Assembly (NCBI GenBank): GCA_018340805.1
Contig: JACMZG010001913.1
Span: forward strand, 32,703,257 to 32,767,256
Length of the DNA stretch: 64,000 nucleotides
Source of the DNA: Microvelia longipes
Taxonomy: Eukaryota > Arthropoda > Insecta > Hemiptera > Veliidae
Direction: 5' to 3'
Part shown: positions 11,001-21,048 of the stretch, piece after piece
Numbering within the stretch: position 1 is the first letter of the stretch
Layout: each line of letters starts with the position of its first letter
Notes under the pieces: generated by a model
The model's input: only the letters and a program-made list of their open reading frames with translations
Databases searched by the model: none
What the model was told of the DNA's origin: nothing
Program-made: the position numbers and the translations under genes

Positions 11001-14000
11001 AATACTACAAATTGCAAAAAACATCCCTTAAATAAATATTACCAAAATTGAACCATCTACATAAAATACAGCAAAATTGCAGCTACTCTTAAAAAATACA
11101 GCAAAATTGCAAGCACCTCATAAAAAACACAAAAATTGCAAAGCATAAAAAATAACAAAATTGCAAGCTTCCTTATAAAAATACACAAAAAATTGCAAGC
11201 TACTCTAAAGATTTCAATTCCCATGTAAAACATAAAATAAGGTACAAAAATTGCAAGCATCCTAATAAAATACACAACAATTGCAAGCTACTCTTAAAAA
11301 ATACAGCAAAATGCAAGCATCCTATATAAAATACACAAAATGCAAGCATCCTTAAAAAATAACAAAATTGCAAGCATCCTACATAAAATACACAAAAATT
11401 GCAATAAAAAATACACAAAATTGCAAGCATCTTATAAAATACACAAAAATTGCAAGCAAAAAAAATACACAAATTGCAAGCATCCTTATAAAATACACAA
11501 AAATTGCAAGCTAAAAAATTTTCAAATTCCATGTAAAACATAGAAAAAGTACAAAAATTGCAAGCATCCTACATAAAATACACAAAATTGCAAGTACTCT
11601 TAAAAATTACAGCAAAATGCAAGCACCTATATAAAATACACAAAAATTGCAAGCTACTCTTAAAAATACAGCAAAATGCAAGCATCAAAATTATATAAAA
11701 AATACACAAAATTGCAAGCATCTCTTAAAAAATACAAAAATTGCAAGCATCCTTATAAAAACACAAAAATTGCAAAGCATCCCAACAAATTGCAAGCATC
11801 CTCATAAAATACAAAAATTGCAAGAACTCTTAAAGATTTTCAAATTCCCATGTAAAAATAGGGAAATAAGGTACAAAAATTGCAGCATCCTACATTAAAA
11901 TACACAAATTGCAAGCATCCTATAAAAATACAAAAATGCAAACTCTTAAAATACAACAAATTGCAGCATCCCTAAATATTAACAAAATTGCAAGCATCCT
12001 TCATAAAATACACAATTGCAAGCTATCTTAAAAAAATACACAACAATTGCAAGCATCCTATAAAAATACACAAATTGCAAGCATCCCTAAAAAATATACA
12101 AAATTGCAACCATTCCTATAAAAATACACAAAATGCAAGCTACTCTAAAAAATACAGCAAAATGCAAGCATCCTACATAAAATACAAAAAATTGCAAGCA
12201 TCCCTTAAAAAATATTACAAAATTGCAAGCATCCTTCATAAAATACACAAAAATTGCAAGCTACTCTTAAGAAAATTATGTAAAAACAAAAATTAAAGTA
12301 CAAAAATTGCAAGGCATCCTACAAAATTTACACAAAATTGCAAGCTACTCTTAAAAAATACACAAAATTGCAGCATCCTATATAAAATACACAAAAATTG
12401 CAAGCTACTCTCTTAAAAAATACACAAAATGCAAGCTAAAAATACCAAAATTGCAAACATCTAATAAAATAATTGCAATAAAAATACAAAAATTGCAAGC
12501 ATCCTTCATTAAAATACACAAAATTGCAAGCATCCCTTAAAAAATATTACAAATTGCAGCATTCCTTATAAAAATACACAAAAAATTGCAAGATACTCAT
12601 AAGATTTTCAATCCATGTAAAACATAGGGAAATAAGGTACAAAAATTGCAAGCATCCACATAGAAAATACACAAAAATGCAAGCATTTCCTATATGATAT
12701 ACGAAAAAATTGCCAAACTCCTAAAAAATACAACAAAATTGCAAGCATCCCTTAAATATTTAACAAAATTGGCAACATCCTTCATAAATAACAGAAATTG
12801 CAAGCTCTCTTAAAAAATACAGCAAAATTGCAGCATCCATTTAAAATACACAAAAATGCAAGCATCCCTTAAAAAATATACAAAATGCAACCATCCTACA
12901 TAAAATACAAAAATTGCAAGTACTCTTAAAAAATACACAATTGCAAGCATCCTTATAAAATACACAAAATTGCAAGCATCCCTAAAAAAATATACAAAAT
13001 TGCAAGCATCCTTCATAAAATACACAAAAATTGCAAGCTACTCTTAAAGATTTTCAAATTCCCATAAACATAAATAAGGTACAAAAATTGCAAGCATCCT
13101 ATATAAAATACAAAAATTGCAAGCTCTCTTAAAAAATACACAAAATTGCAAGCATCCTAATAAAATACATAAAAATTGCAAGCATCCCTTAAAAAAATAT
13201 ACAAAATTGCAACCATCTATATAAAATACACAAAATTGCAAAGCATCTTAAAAAAAATACACAAAAATTGCAAGCATCCTTATATAAATACACAAAAATT
13301 ATAAAAAAATATTACAAAAATTGCAAGCATCCTATATAAATACACAAAATTGCAATCTCTTAAGAAAATTCCCATGTAAAACAAACAAAAATTGCAAGCA
13401 TCCTAAAATAAAATGCAAGCCTCACACAAAATTGCAAGCTATTATTAAAATACACAAAAATTGCAAGCTTCCTTAAAAAATACAAAAATTGCAAGCAAAT
13501 ACAGCATTCATCCTAAAATACTGCAAGCATAAAAATACAGCAAAATTGCAAGCATTCTTATAAAATACACAAAAAATTGCAAGCATCCTAAAAATTACAA
13601 AATTGCAAGCATCCTTCATAAATACACAAAAATTGCAATCTCTTTAAAGATTTTCAAATTTCCATGTAAAACATTAGGGAAAAAGGTACAAAAATTGCAA
13701 GCATCCTACTAAAACACCCTATACAAAAAGCAATACTCTTAAAAAATACACAAAATTGCAAGCATCCCTTAAAAATTTACAAAATTGCCAAAATACACAA
13801 AATTGCAAGCTACTCTTAAAAATACAGCAAAATTCAAGCATCCATTTAAAAATAACATTGCAAGCATCCTTTAAAAATATTAAAAATTGCAAGTAAAATC
13901 AGCAAAATTGCAAGCTACTCTTAAAAAATACACAAAATTGCAAGCATCTTCATAAAATACACAAAAATTGCAAGCATCCCTTAAAAAAATTACAAAATTG

Positions 14001-15110
14001 CAAGCATCCTTTATAAAATACACAAAAATTGCAAGCACTCTTAAAATTTTTCAAATTGCCCATATAACATAAAATAAATACAAAAATTGCAAGGCATCCT
14101 AAAAAATACACAAAAATTGCAAGCATCTTAAAAAATTACAAAATTGCAAGCATCCTATATAAAATACACAAAAATTGCAAGCACTCTTAAAAAAATACAC
14201 AAAATTGCAAGCTACTCTTAAAAAAATACAGCAAAAATTGATTGCAAAAAAAATAAAATACATAAAAATACACAAAATTGCAAGCATCCTTAAAAAATAC
14301 AAAAAATTGCAAGCAAAAATTGCAAGATCTCTTAAAGATTTTCAAATTCCCATGTAAAACATAAAAAAAGGTACAAAAATTGCAAGCATCCTAAAAATAC
14401 ACAAAAATTGCAAGCATCCCAAAAAAGTAAAATTGCAGCAAAATTGCAAGCATCCTTAAAAATACACAAAATTGCAAGCTACTCTTAAAAATACAGCAAA
14501 ATTGCAAGCAAAAAAATACACAAAATTGCAAGCTTAAAAAATAACAAAATTGCAAGCAACATAAAAATACACAAAATTGCAAGCTACTCTTAAAAATTAC
14601 ACAAAATTGCAAGCATAAAATACACAAAATTGCAAGCAAAATTGCAAGCAATTAAAATACACAAAAATTGCAAGCTACTCTTAAAAAATACAGCAAAATT
14701 GCAAGCTAAAAATACACAAAAATTGCAAGCTTAAAAATACAAAAATTGCAAGCTACTCTTAAAAAATACACAAAAATTGCAAGCTACTCTTAAAAATACA
14801 GCAAAATTGCAAGCAAAATTGCAAGAAGCAAATTTGCAAAATTGCAAGCATCCTATAAAAATAAAATTGCAAGCTACTCTTAAAAATACAGCAAAAATTG
14901 CAAGCATCCTACAAAATACAAAAATTGCAAGCCAAAAATTGCAAGCTACTCTTAAAAAAATACACAAAATTGCAAGCATCCTATATAAAATACACAAAAT
15001 TGCAAGAAATTGCAAAAAAAAATATTACAAAATTGCAAGCTTATTAAAATACACAAAAATTGCAAGCATCCTATATAAAATACACAAAAATTACAAGCAT
15101 CTCTTAAAAT
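8010..15110. repeat. 7.1 kb tandem array of ~30 bp units (ACAAAAATTGCAAGCATCCT type) with a higher-order period
   Basis: The unit is about 30 bp, built on AATTGCAAGC followed by either ATCCTnnATAAAATACAC or TACTCTTAAAAAATACA, usually alternating. Roughly 230 units are present, with many one-base length differences. A distinct ~50 bp segment (GATTTTCAAATTCCCATG, then TAAAACATAGGG) recurs at about 8600, 8905, 9627, 9945, 10405, 10752, 11207, 11830, 12603, 13050, 13650, 14040 and 14335. It marks a higher-order unit of roughly 280-720 bp. All open frames here are repeat artefacts. The array lies inside the Polinton cluster, between the scrambled left part and the TBP-like gene. Confidence 0.95.
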
Positions 15111-15690
15111 ACATATTAAAAAAAATGTATATACTATCCCTATGTTTATTAAAAAACAATAAATCCCGATATATATATATATATTACATAACTTTACCAA
15201 AATATTACCGAAATTTACAGAAACTTTCAATTCAATATATGTAATAAGTATAATAAAGTCATTACAATACCTCAGAAAAACCATCAGTGTCATTAAATTA
15301 CAATGGAAAACCTAATAAATCACAACAAGTATAGTCATTAATCTTAAAATATATTCTCATTCAGTCACTAAATACAAAACACTATAATAATTAAATATAC
15401 ACAAAACTCTAAAGTTCAAATAAAATATCCTATAAAGCTATTAAATCACATATAATATCAAATAGAGTTATTAAATACTTGTAATATATTCTTTAAATAC
15501 ATATTAAGTACTGACAAGATCTCTAAAGAGTCATTGAAAACATTCAATAAACCACATAGATTCATTAAATATATACAATAAACCATATATTCACTAATTA
15601 CATATATTATACCCTAGAAGTCTATATTTGTTTTACTGAATCAATTAAATTAACTCTAGAAATTTCCTCATGTACCCCACTTAGAACATT
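15111..15690. other. AT-rich spacer after the satellite array
   Basis: No gene is seen. The stretch contains loosely repeated 'tattaaatac' and 'cataataaac'-like words about 30-50 bp apart. It may be an older, diverged part of the neighbouring array. Confidence 0.4.
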
Positions 15691-15704
15691 AGTTGTCATT
15701 AATT

Positions 15705-16176
15705 ATGATTGCAAATATTAATTATAGGGGTGAAGTATCTCTTGAGGTAGTAAAGAAAATGACGTTTCCAAGTGGAAAACCATGTCAAGTCAGAGTAAAA
15801 TCCGAAAAGAATACAATTATTTTCTTTAGATCAGGAAAATGCAGAATAATGGGATGTAAGAAACCATTGGAACCACATGATTTAAAGTATAATATAAAGA
15901 ACATACAATTACAATCGATAACTGTCGTTGTAAATATCGGAGTTGTATATAAATTTGTATAAAATGGCTAAAATAGTCAAATGTTGGTTTGAACCAGAGA
16001 TATTTTCAGCATTACGACTAGAAAAGTACAATCCTGTTTGTGTAATGTGTTTCAACAGGGAAAATCGTAATAATGGGACTAGAAATCTGAATTTTCAAGG
16101 ATATGTGAATACATTACATCCGATGTATTTCATTTACTTGATAATATTATGTAAACTATTGTTGTTATTTAAATAA
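15705..16176 (+). pseudogene. TATA-binding-protein-like gene, two repeats, frameshifted
   Basis: The first open segment starts at ATG 15705 and contains TIIFFRSGKCRIMGCKKP (15813-15866), the form of the TBP core repeat where a beta strand ending in SGK-x-x-x-x-G precedes a helix. A second segment, in another frame, has EIFSALRLEKYNPVCV. In a third frame STGKIVIMG (16052-16078) follows directly. That order (E-L/I-F-P/S, 'P' strand, then S-x-GKIVI-x-G) is what the second TBP repeat shows. Frame changes near 15940, 16045 and 16078 break the gene. TBP homologues nucleate transcription at TATA promoters, and this element's genes appear to have TATA boxes. An alternative is an unrelated protein with chance similarity, but two SGK-x-V/R-I-x-G strands in register make that less likely. 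Confidence 0.6.
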
Positions 16177-16293
16177 ATGTATATTATTGTTGTTTCTTAT
16201 TTTATTTGAATAAAAGAACAAAATTTATATAAGAAAAATTTATTAACAAACACATACAACAAATAGAACATTTATAACAGATACATATAATGA

Positions 16294-16719
16294 TTAGATC
16301 AAATCAGTCTTTGTTAACTTCCAGATTACACCAACATTACTTTTTGAATGTTTGTAACCCTTAATCTCGATTTGTATCATCCATTTTGCATCAGCATCAT
16401 CATAGTTGTTGTTGTCATCCTTGCAGTTGATGAACATAGTTTCCTTGACTTCGAGATCTGTTGTCAATCTTTTGAACAGTTTATCTAATATCTTCTTATC
16501 TTTGATGTTAATTTCCGACAATACCAAGCTGAACTTTGATTTCTTCAACATAACCGGTTTCTAAATAAATATTAATTCATACATATAAAAAAAAATATTA
16601 CTTTAAAGTTGTATATAATGGGAGACATCAGGTAAACCATATGATACTGCTGAAAATTTTTTTCCTATTTCGAGAGGAATTGAATCGACATTTTCTTTAG
16701 TTAAAATAGTAGCTTGCAT
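16294..16719 (-). CDS. Small unknown Polinton gene with a candidate 41-nt intron
   Basis: An upstream frame starts at ATG 16719 (MQATILTKENVDSIPLEIGK) and a downstream frame covers 16294-16551 (MLKKSKFSLVLSEINIKDKK...). Between them, 16561-16601 is a 41-nt GTAATA...TTTAG stretch with a poly(T) tract, which looks like an intron. Joining the two needs one 1-nt indel shortly before the donor, since the upstream frame stops at 16603. The product would be about 135 residues, with an acidic, Asn/Asp-rich middle. No domain is recognised. A TATA box and three CCAAT boxes lie upstream. It is divergent from the regulatory island leading to the integrase. Confidence 0.45.
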
Positions 16720-16749
16720 TTTTAAAACTAATAATAATGAAAAAATACT

Positions 16750-16830
16750 TGTTTATATACTTTTTTACACACATGCTCGATTCTATTGGTTGTCTGATAT
16801 TATTGGTTGACTAAATGGATATGATTGGTT
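16750..16830 (-). promoter_or_regulatory. TATA box and three CCAAT boxes for the minus-strand gene at 16719
   Basis: Read on the minus strand, TATATAAA lies at 16752-16759, about 33 nt ahead of the ATG. CCAAT boxes lie at 16785-16789, 16802-16806 and 16824-16828, each in the context CAACCAAT. Close spacing, shared orientation and shared flanks support a real promoter. Confidence 0.5.
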
Positions 16831-16842
16831 GTTGATCTACCT

Positions 16843-16932
16843 TGGTATCCCCACCCTATCCCAGGGGTATCCCCCCACCTATCCCCAGGGTATCCCACCC
16901 CAGGGTATCCCCACCTTATCCCCCCACCTTAC
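16843..16932. repeat. C-rich short tandem repeat (GGTATCCCCACC-type)
   Basis: Four to five imperfect ~20 bp units built on GGTATCCCCACCTATCCCC. It is strikingly C-rich in an AT-rich region, and the minus strand carries many G-runs that could form a quadruplex. Open frames across it are proline-rich artefacts. Confidence 0.75.
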
Positions 16933-17011
16933 ATGACTTTAATCGATTAACTTTAGACCAATGGGAAATCTTGCAACAAAATGCATCATGTATGCAACTC
17001 GAATGCAAGCA

Positions 17012-17105
17012 GTTGGGGAAGCAGTGGGGAAGCAGTGGGGAGTGGGGAAGCAAGATGACGTCATCGGTTGCCTAGTAACAATATATTTGGTTGCCATGGA
17101 TACAT
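17012..17105. promoter_or_regulatory. Regulatory island: GGGGAAGCAGT repeats, CRE and two X-box-like sites
   Basis: Three to four copies of GTGGGGAAGCA are followed by a perfect CRE, TGACGTCA (17056-17063). Four bases on is an X-box GTTGCCTAGTAAC (17067-17079) that fits GTNRCC-N-RGYAAC exactly. A second GTTGCCATGGATAC lies at 17090-17103. An X-box next to a CRE/X2-type site is a known pairing in RFX/CREB-controlled promoters. The island lies between the minus-strand gene at 16719 and the plus-strand integrase region. Factor binding is inferred. Confidence 0.5.
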
Positions 17106-17109
17106 ATTT

Positions 17110-18190
17110 ATTGATTTCCATGATACACACAACATACACACATACTGGATTAAAATTTTCAATCATACATAGATATATTTTATATATTTCCAAATGACCT
17201 TGAGAGTGGCGCCCCACACCACTTTTTAAATAATTTATATCTTTTTCACCTAACATCGGAAAAATATGACTCATAGCTTATCTGATTCCCCATCTTTCCT
17301 CTTTCTTCTAAAATTATAATGGCTCCGGAAAAATAAATTTTGACAAAGATATACTACTTACAATCTCTCTTGACCATTATCGATTTTAAAAATCAATAGT
17401 CCACCAATCAACTTGGCTATTTTCATCCTCTTCCTCTACTTCCCTCTATCCAACAAATCAAGTCCCATCGAAATCCATCCAATACATCAAAAGTTATTAA
17501 GCTTCAAACACAAATGCGCGATAATTCATTGGTGCAGTGAGCTTATGGTTTCTTGGAAATCTATCCATCCTAGGCCATAGTTACCTTAAGCAATGTATAT
17601 ATCGAATTGAAATCCTAGTTCAACCACATAAAAAAAGTTTCGAAAAAATCAATACACACACACACAGAAATTATCTGTCGCGAATTTTAATAATCAATAT
17701 ATCTTTTTGCACTTGACATTTAGCACTTTTATTTTTTCACTATAATTTGCACCTGCACTTTCCAAACACACACATTGCACTTTGCACTTTTAATTTGCAC
17801 TTTGCACTTTAAAAATAAAATTTAAAAATATTTTTAAAAATTAAAAATTTTAAAAATTTAAAAAATATTTAAAAAATTTAAAAAATTATTCTATTCATTA
17901 AAACAAAATAAAAAAAAATTTAAAAAAAATAATTTTTAAAAAATAAAAAAAAATAAAAAAAAGATAAAAAAAAAAAAAGATAAATAAAATAAAGATAAAT
18001 AATTTTTCTATTCATTAAAACAAAATAATAAATTAAAAAATCCGATCAAAAAAAATGATCCGATCAAAAATCAATAAAATCGATAATCAATAAAATCGAT
18101 AATCGAAAATCAATAAATCCACGATAACCCATTTGAAATTCATGCACCAGCTATGTTTTTCGCGGAGGGGGGGGGGCAATATGGTGCAAT
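17110..18190. other. Non-coding AT-rich stretch with TTTGCACT repeats and a G11 run
   Basis: No gene is seen. Words such as TTTGCACTTTGCACTT recur at about 17700-17815. Poly(A)/(T) and 'taaaaattt' low complexity follows to about 18110. A run of 11 G lies near 18166. The last 60 bp probably belong to the 5' side of the small gene at 18200. Confidence 0.5.
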
Positions 18191-18199
18191 GGGCTTATA

Positions 18200-18441
18200 C
18201 TAACTAGTATTTTCCGTTTTTTACTACATTAATCAAATCGCCAAAATCATCAAGAATGGCAATTTTACAATCATTTCCAACATTTGTAGTTGATGATTTA
18301 CTTGAAATTATTATAAATATTGTTCGCGGAAATATAAATGTGAGTCATAGTAGAAAGGAAAACATTGAAGCACATAAAAAGTCGTTGCTAACACTTTTAA
18401 ATGCAAGAAATAAAAGAGCAATGAGATTTTTTCATGAATAA
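18200..18441 (+). CDS. Small Polinton protein upstream of the integrase
   Basis: The ATG at 18256 opens 61 codons with SFPTFVVDDLLEIIINIVRG and a basic C-terminus (KKSLLTLLNARNKRAMRFF). The same frame is open further upstream (LIKSPKSSRM), matching the longer N-terminus of the copy at 7317-7621, so the true start may lie near 18200 and be lost to an indel. Two copies in the cluster with conserved residues and different surroundings argue that it is a real gene. I do not know its function; a virion or DNA-associated role would fit its place beside capsid genes. It overlaps the next ORF by a few bases. Confidence 0.55.
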
Positions 18442-18520
18442 ACAAGAAGGTGGATTTATAGCTGCATTATTACCAATTGCATTAGCTGCATTAGGATTGA
18501 CTCATTTGGTAAATAAATAA
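18434..18520 (+). CDS. 28-residue hydrophobic peptide, capsid-accessory-like
   Basis: The short ORF begins MNKQEGGF and continues with an alanine/leucine-rich stretch containing ALLPIALAALG. It then ends with a short polar tail. The GGF followed by an LLP-rich amphipathic segment resembles the small precursor peptides beside adenovirus-like structural genes. A diverged copy lies at 7317-7380 (MYEQDGRFLTTLLPII). It overlaps the end of the upstream gene and precedes the integrase by about 60 bp. The role is inference from context and composition. Confidence 0.45.
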   Translation: MNKQEGGFIAALLPIALAALGLTHLVNK

Positions 18521-18581
18521 ACAATGGGAGGTTTACAGTCATTACCTAATTTTGACTTGAAATTATCATCGAATTGTTGTA

Positions 18582-19627
18582 ATGGGAAAACTAAAGACAG
18601 TGTGGACAACTCCGAAAAACCCGGAAAGTTTTCGCGGAGTGGAAAAATTGATGAAAGCAGCTCAAAAATCAAGAAAAAAGACCAAGAAATGGTTATCGAG
18701 CCAGTTAGCGTACAGTCTGAACAAGCCGATGTTGAAAAGATTTCCAACAAGAGCATATAAAACATATGGTATTAACGATTTATGGCAAATGGATTTGATG
18801 GAAATGATCCCATATTCGAAAATAAATAAAGGATACAAGTATATTTTGACTTGTATAGATGTATTCAGTAGATTTGCAAGAGCTGTTGCTGTAAAATCAA
18901 AATCTGCTAATGATATGGAACCTGCGGTGAAATCAATGTTTAAAGTAGAACATCCAGATAATTTACAAACTGATTTGGGTAAGGATTTTATAATTCCAAA
19001 GTTCAAAATCTAATTAAACATTTGAAAAATTCTTTCTCAATTCAAGGCAGCACATGTTGAGAGATTTAATCGAACATTACGTGATGCATTAAAAAATACT
19101 TTGTACATGTTGGTAATAAAACTTGGATAAATGTCTTACCGAAACTTATTCATAGTTATAATCATTCAAGTCATAAGGGATTAAATGGTGCAAGACCGGT
19201 ATGTATCTACAAATAATCAATTAAAACTATGGTTATCGAGACAAAATGATGGAAAAGCAATCATGAAACCTAAATATAAAGTCGGTGATCATGTTAGAAT
19301 ATCGAAAATTTCATCATCTCCATTTATCAAGAATTTCAATAGTAATTGGAGTGATGAAGTGTTTCAAATTTCGAAAATAAATACCAAACAAAATCCTGTC
19401 ATGTATGTTATTAAAGACTATGAAGATAATATAGTACAAGGAAAATTCTATGAACAAGAATTACAGGTCATTCCTAAACCTGAAATCTTCAGAATAGAAA
19501 AGATTATAAAGTCAAAGGGTGCAAAGAGAATAAACAATTGTATGTAAAATGGCATGGATATGAAAAACCTAGTTGGATATTTGCTTCACAGTTAGTTAAT
19601 CAGAAATCAGATAATGAAAACGAATAA
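18582..19627 (+). pseudogene. Polinton retrovirus-like integrase with C-terminal chromodomain, frameshifted
   Basis: This is the DDE recombinase that would insert the element. The first segment (18582-19013, 143 residues) has the first catalytic Asp in NDLWQMDLMEM (D71) and the second in LQTDLGKDF (D131), 60 residues apart. The catalytic Glu lies in HVERFNRTL (codon 19059-19061), in another frame after a break near 19015. The DNA-binding C-terminal part follows (19185-19547; YKVGDHVRISKI). After another break near 19530, YVKWHGYEKPSWI is a clear chromodomain motif, ending at 19625-19627. All three acidic residues remain but the frame changes at least twice. Downstream genes are collinear. An alternative ATG lies at 18524, in a frame that does not lead into the integrase. 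Confidence 0.9.
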
Positions 19628-19634
19628 TTTCTAC

Positions 19635-20636
19635 ATGATTTTACCGAGTAATAGTAGTCCACTTGTTCATCCGGAAAATAAACGCTAGTGAATTCATGGT
19701 TGAGCTTCAAAATCCGATTTATTTGGATGGTCAGTGGGAAGTGGCCATGATGGATTTTACTTTTGTATATGCAGCCTTTCACTATATAGTAAGACCAAAA
19801 TTGATTACTTGAAAAAGGTTGATGTAACACACAATTTAACTATTATAAAAGTAATAAAGACAAAATGATTAGCGTCAAAATAATCCTATTCTTTCAATAT
19901 CTGATAGAATACACTAAACTTTGCTTCTCGTTACGACTTTGAAGTTACATTTGAAAGTGTAAAAATCGCACAAAATTTGGATTTCCTTTGATAAAAAAAA
20001 AGTAAAGGCTGGTAGTCTGAAAACGTTTTGCTATCGTTTAAAGAAGACAAGTCAGTAGAATTAGTAAAGATTGATATATTTTATACTGAAATAAAGTCGA
20101 AAACCTTTCAATTTAAAGATGATTTATACATAACAGATGTGAAACAATTAGCTACTTATATGGGAGCAAATTGTTCTGAAATATTTCATTTATTAATTCT
20201 TGGTGAAGGTCATATTTTCAATTCGTACCGCAAATTGATGTTGCAGGTGTTAAATTTGATAAACTTTTGACAAGAACATTGGGATTAGAAAACAAGAGTA
20301 TCTTTGTAAAGGTTTGAACCTTGATGAGCGAATAAAGGAATTTCCAACCGAAAATAATAAAGTATCATCAGCAAATGTTCATATATAGTAGTCTGGTTGA
20401 ACCTGTAATTGGGAGATGTTAATGTTCCACTCTTAAAGTCGGTATGGTTAGAGAAACATGAAGATGGTGATGTAGTTCAATTAATAGTAGATAATCCCAT
20501 GTATTTACCGATTGCAACAACATGTATAAACAATATAGAAGTTAATATTCGTGATGATAGTGGAAAATTAATCAACTTTGCGAAAGATTCAAAAACACAT
20601 TTAACATTACATTTTAGAAAAGTAACAGATGGCTAA
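19635..20636 (+). pseudogene. Penton-like minor capsid protein of the Polinton, frame-disrupted
   Basis: Near the start ELQNPIYLDGQWEVAMMDF (from 19696) matches the conserved opening of the Polinton minor capsid family, with its L-x-G-x-WEVA core. The C-terminal part is intact (20409-20636): GDVNVPLLKSVW, then DNPMYLPI, and finally LTLHFRK. That is the usual end of this family. Between them, about 19800-20400 is broken by several frameshifts. The length fits the usual 350-450 residues. The stop overlaps the next gene's ATG by a few bases, as in a compact virus-like operon. The penton (single jelly-roll) assignment rests on family knowledge; the fold is not visible here. Confidence 0.7.
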
Positions 20637-21040
20637 TCCTGATATAATTTCATTGTATAGTCGTAGTCAAGCTGGTGGAGAATTACCATACTTTGTAGGA
20701 AAACAGTATGGTTCTGGATGGTTGAGAACAATAGGTAGATTTGCTTTGCCTATTCTTAAACGTATTGGTTCATTCGGTATGAAAACTGCTCAGGATGTAT
20801 TATCAAATAATGCAAAATTTTGCCGACATTGAAAGCGAATGCATTGGCGAATTCGGAAATGTAGTTTCTTCATTGCCTAGTGGAGTAAGTAGTATGATAC
20901 CGAAAGTAGCAAACATGTTGCCAAGTAGTATAAGCAGCAAATTGCCGAGTAGTTTGTTAAATGAACCCAAAAGGAGCACATATCATCAATACCATCTAGA
21001 AAACGTAAGAAATCAAGGTCATGCATATAAACAAACGAAT
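20629..21040 (+). pseudogene. pVI-like internal capsid protein, frame-disrupted
   Basis: An ATG at 20629 opens SRSQAGGELPYFVGKQYGSG, then WLRTIGRFALPILKRIGSFG. The pattern of Q-A-GG, F-x-G, a Gly-rich turn and an amphipathic helix is the standard N-terminus of the Polinton protein often compared with adenovirus pVI. The frame changes near 20815. Downstream, about 20850-20970, serine-rich LPSSISSKLPSSLL lies in another frame, followed by a basic KR-rich tail. The gene lies between the minor and major capsid genes. A membrane-lytic or core-bridging role would follow from the family comparison and is inferred. Confidence 0.65.
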
Positions 21041-21048
21041 GAAAGGAC

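Noticed and set aside
8010..15110. Possible CRISPR-like array, because short repeats alternate with variable pieces
   Set aside because: The 'spacers' are themselves repetitive and vary by small indels, there are no cas genes, and the context is eukaryotic. It is a satellite.
8010..15110. Many open frames of 60-155 codons on both strands
   Set aside because: All are translations of the ~30 bp unit with Cys/Phe- or Lys/Gln-biased text. No start context and no conservation beyond the repeat.
16842..17075. Proline-rich ORF across the C-rich repeat
   Set aside because: It is a translation of the GGTATCCCC repeat, and its start is not an ATG.
18524..18760. ATG at 18524 as the integrase start
   Set aside because: That frame overlaps the integrase in another phase and lacks integrase residues. 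The ATG at 18582 leads directly into the conserved core.
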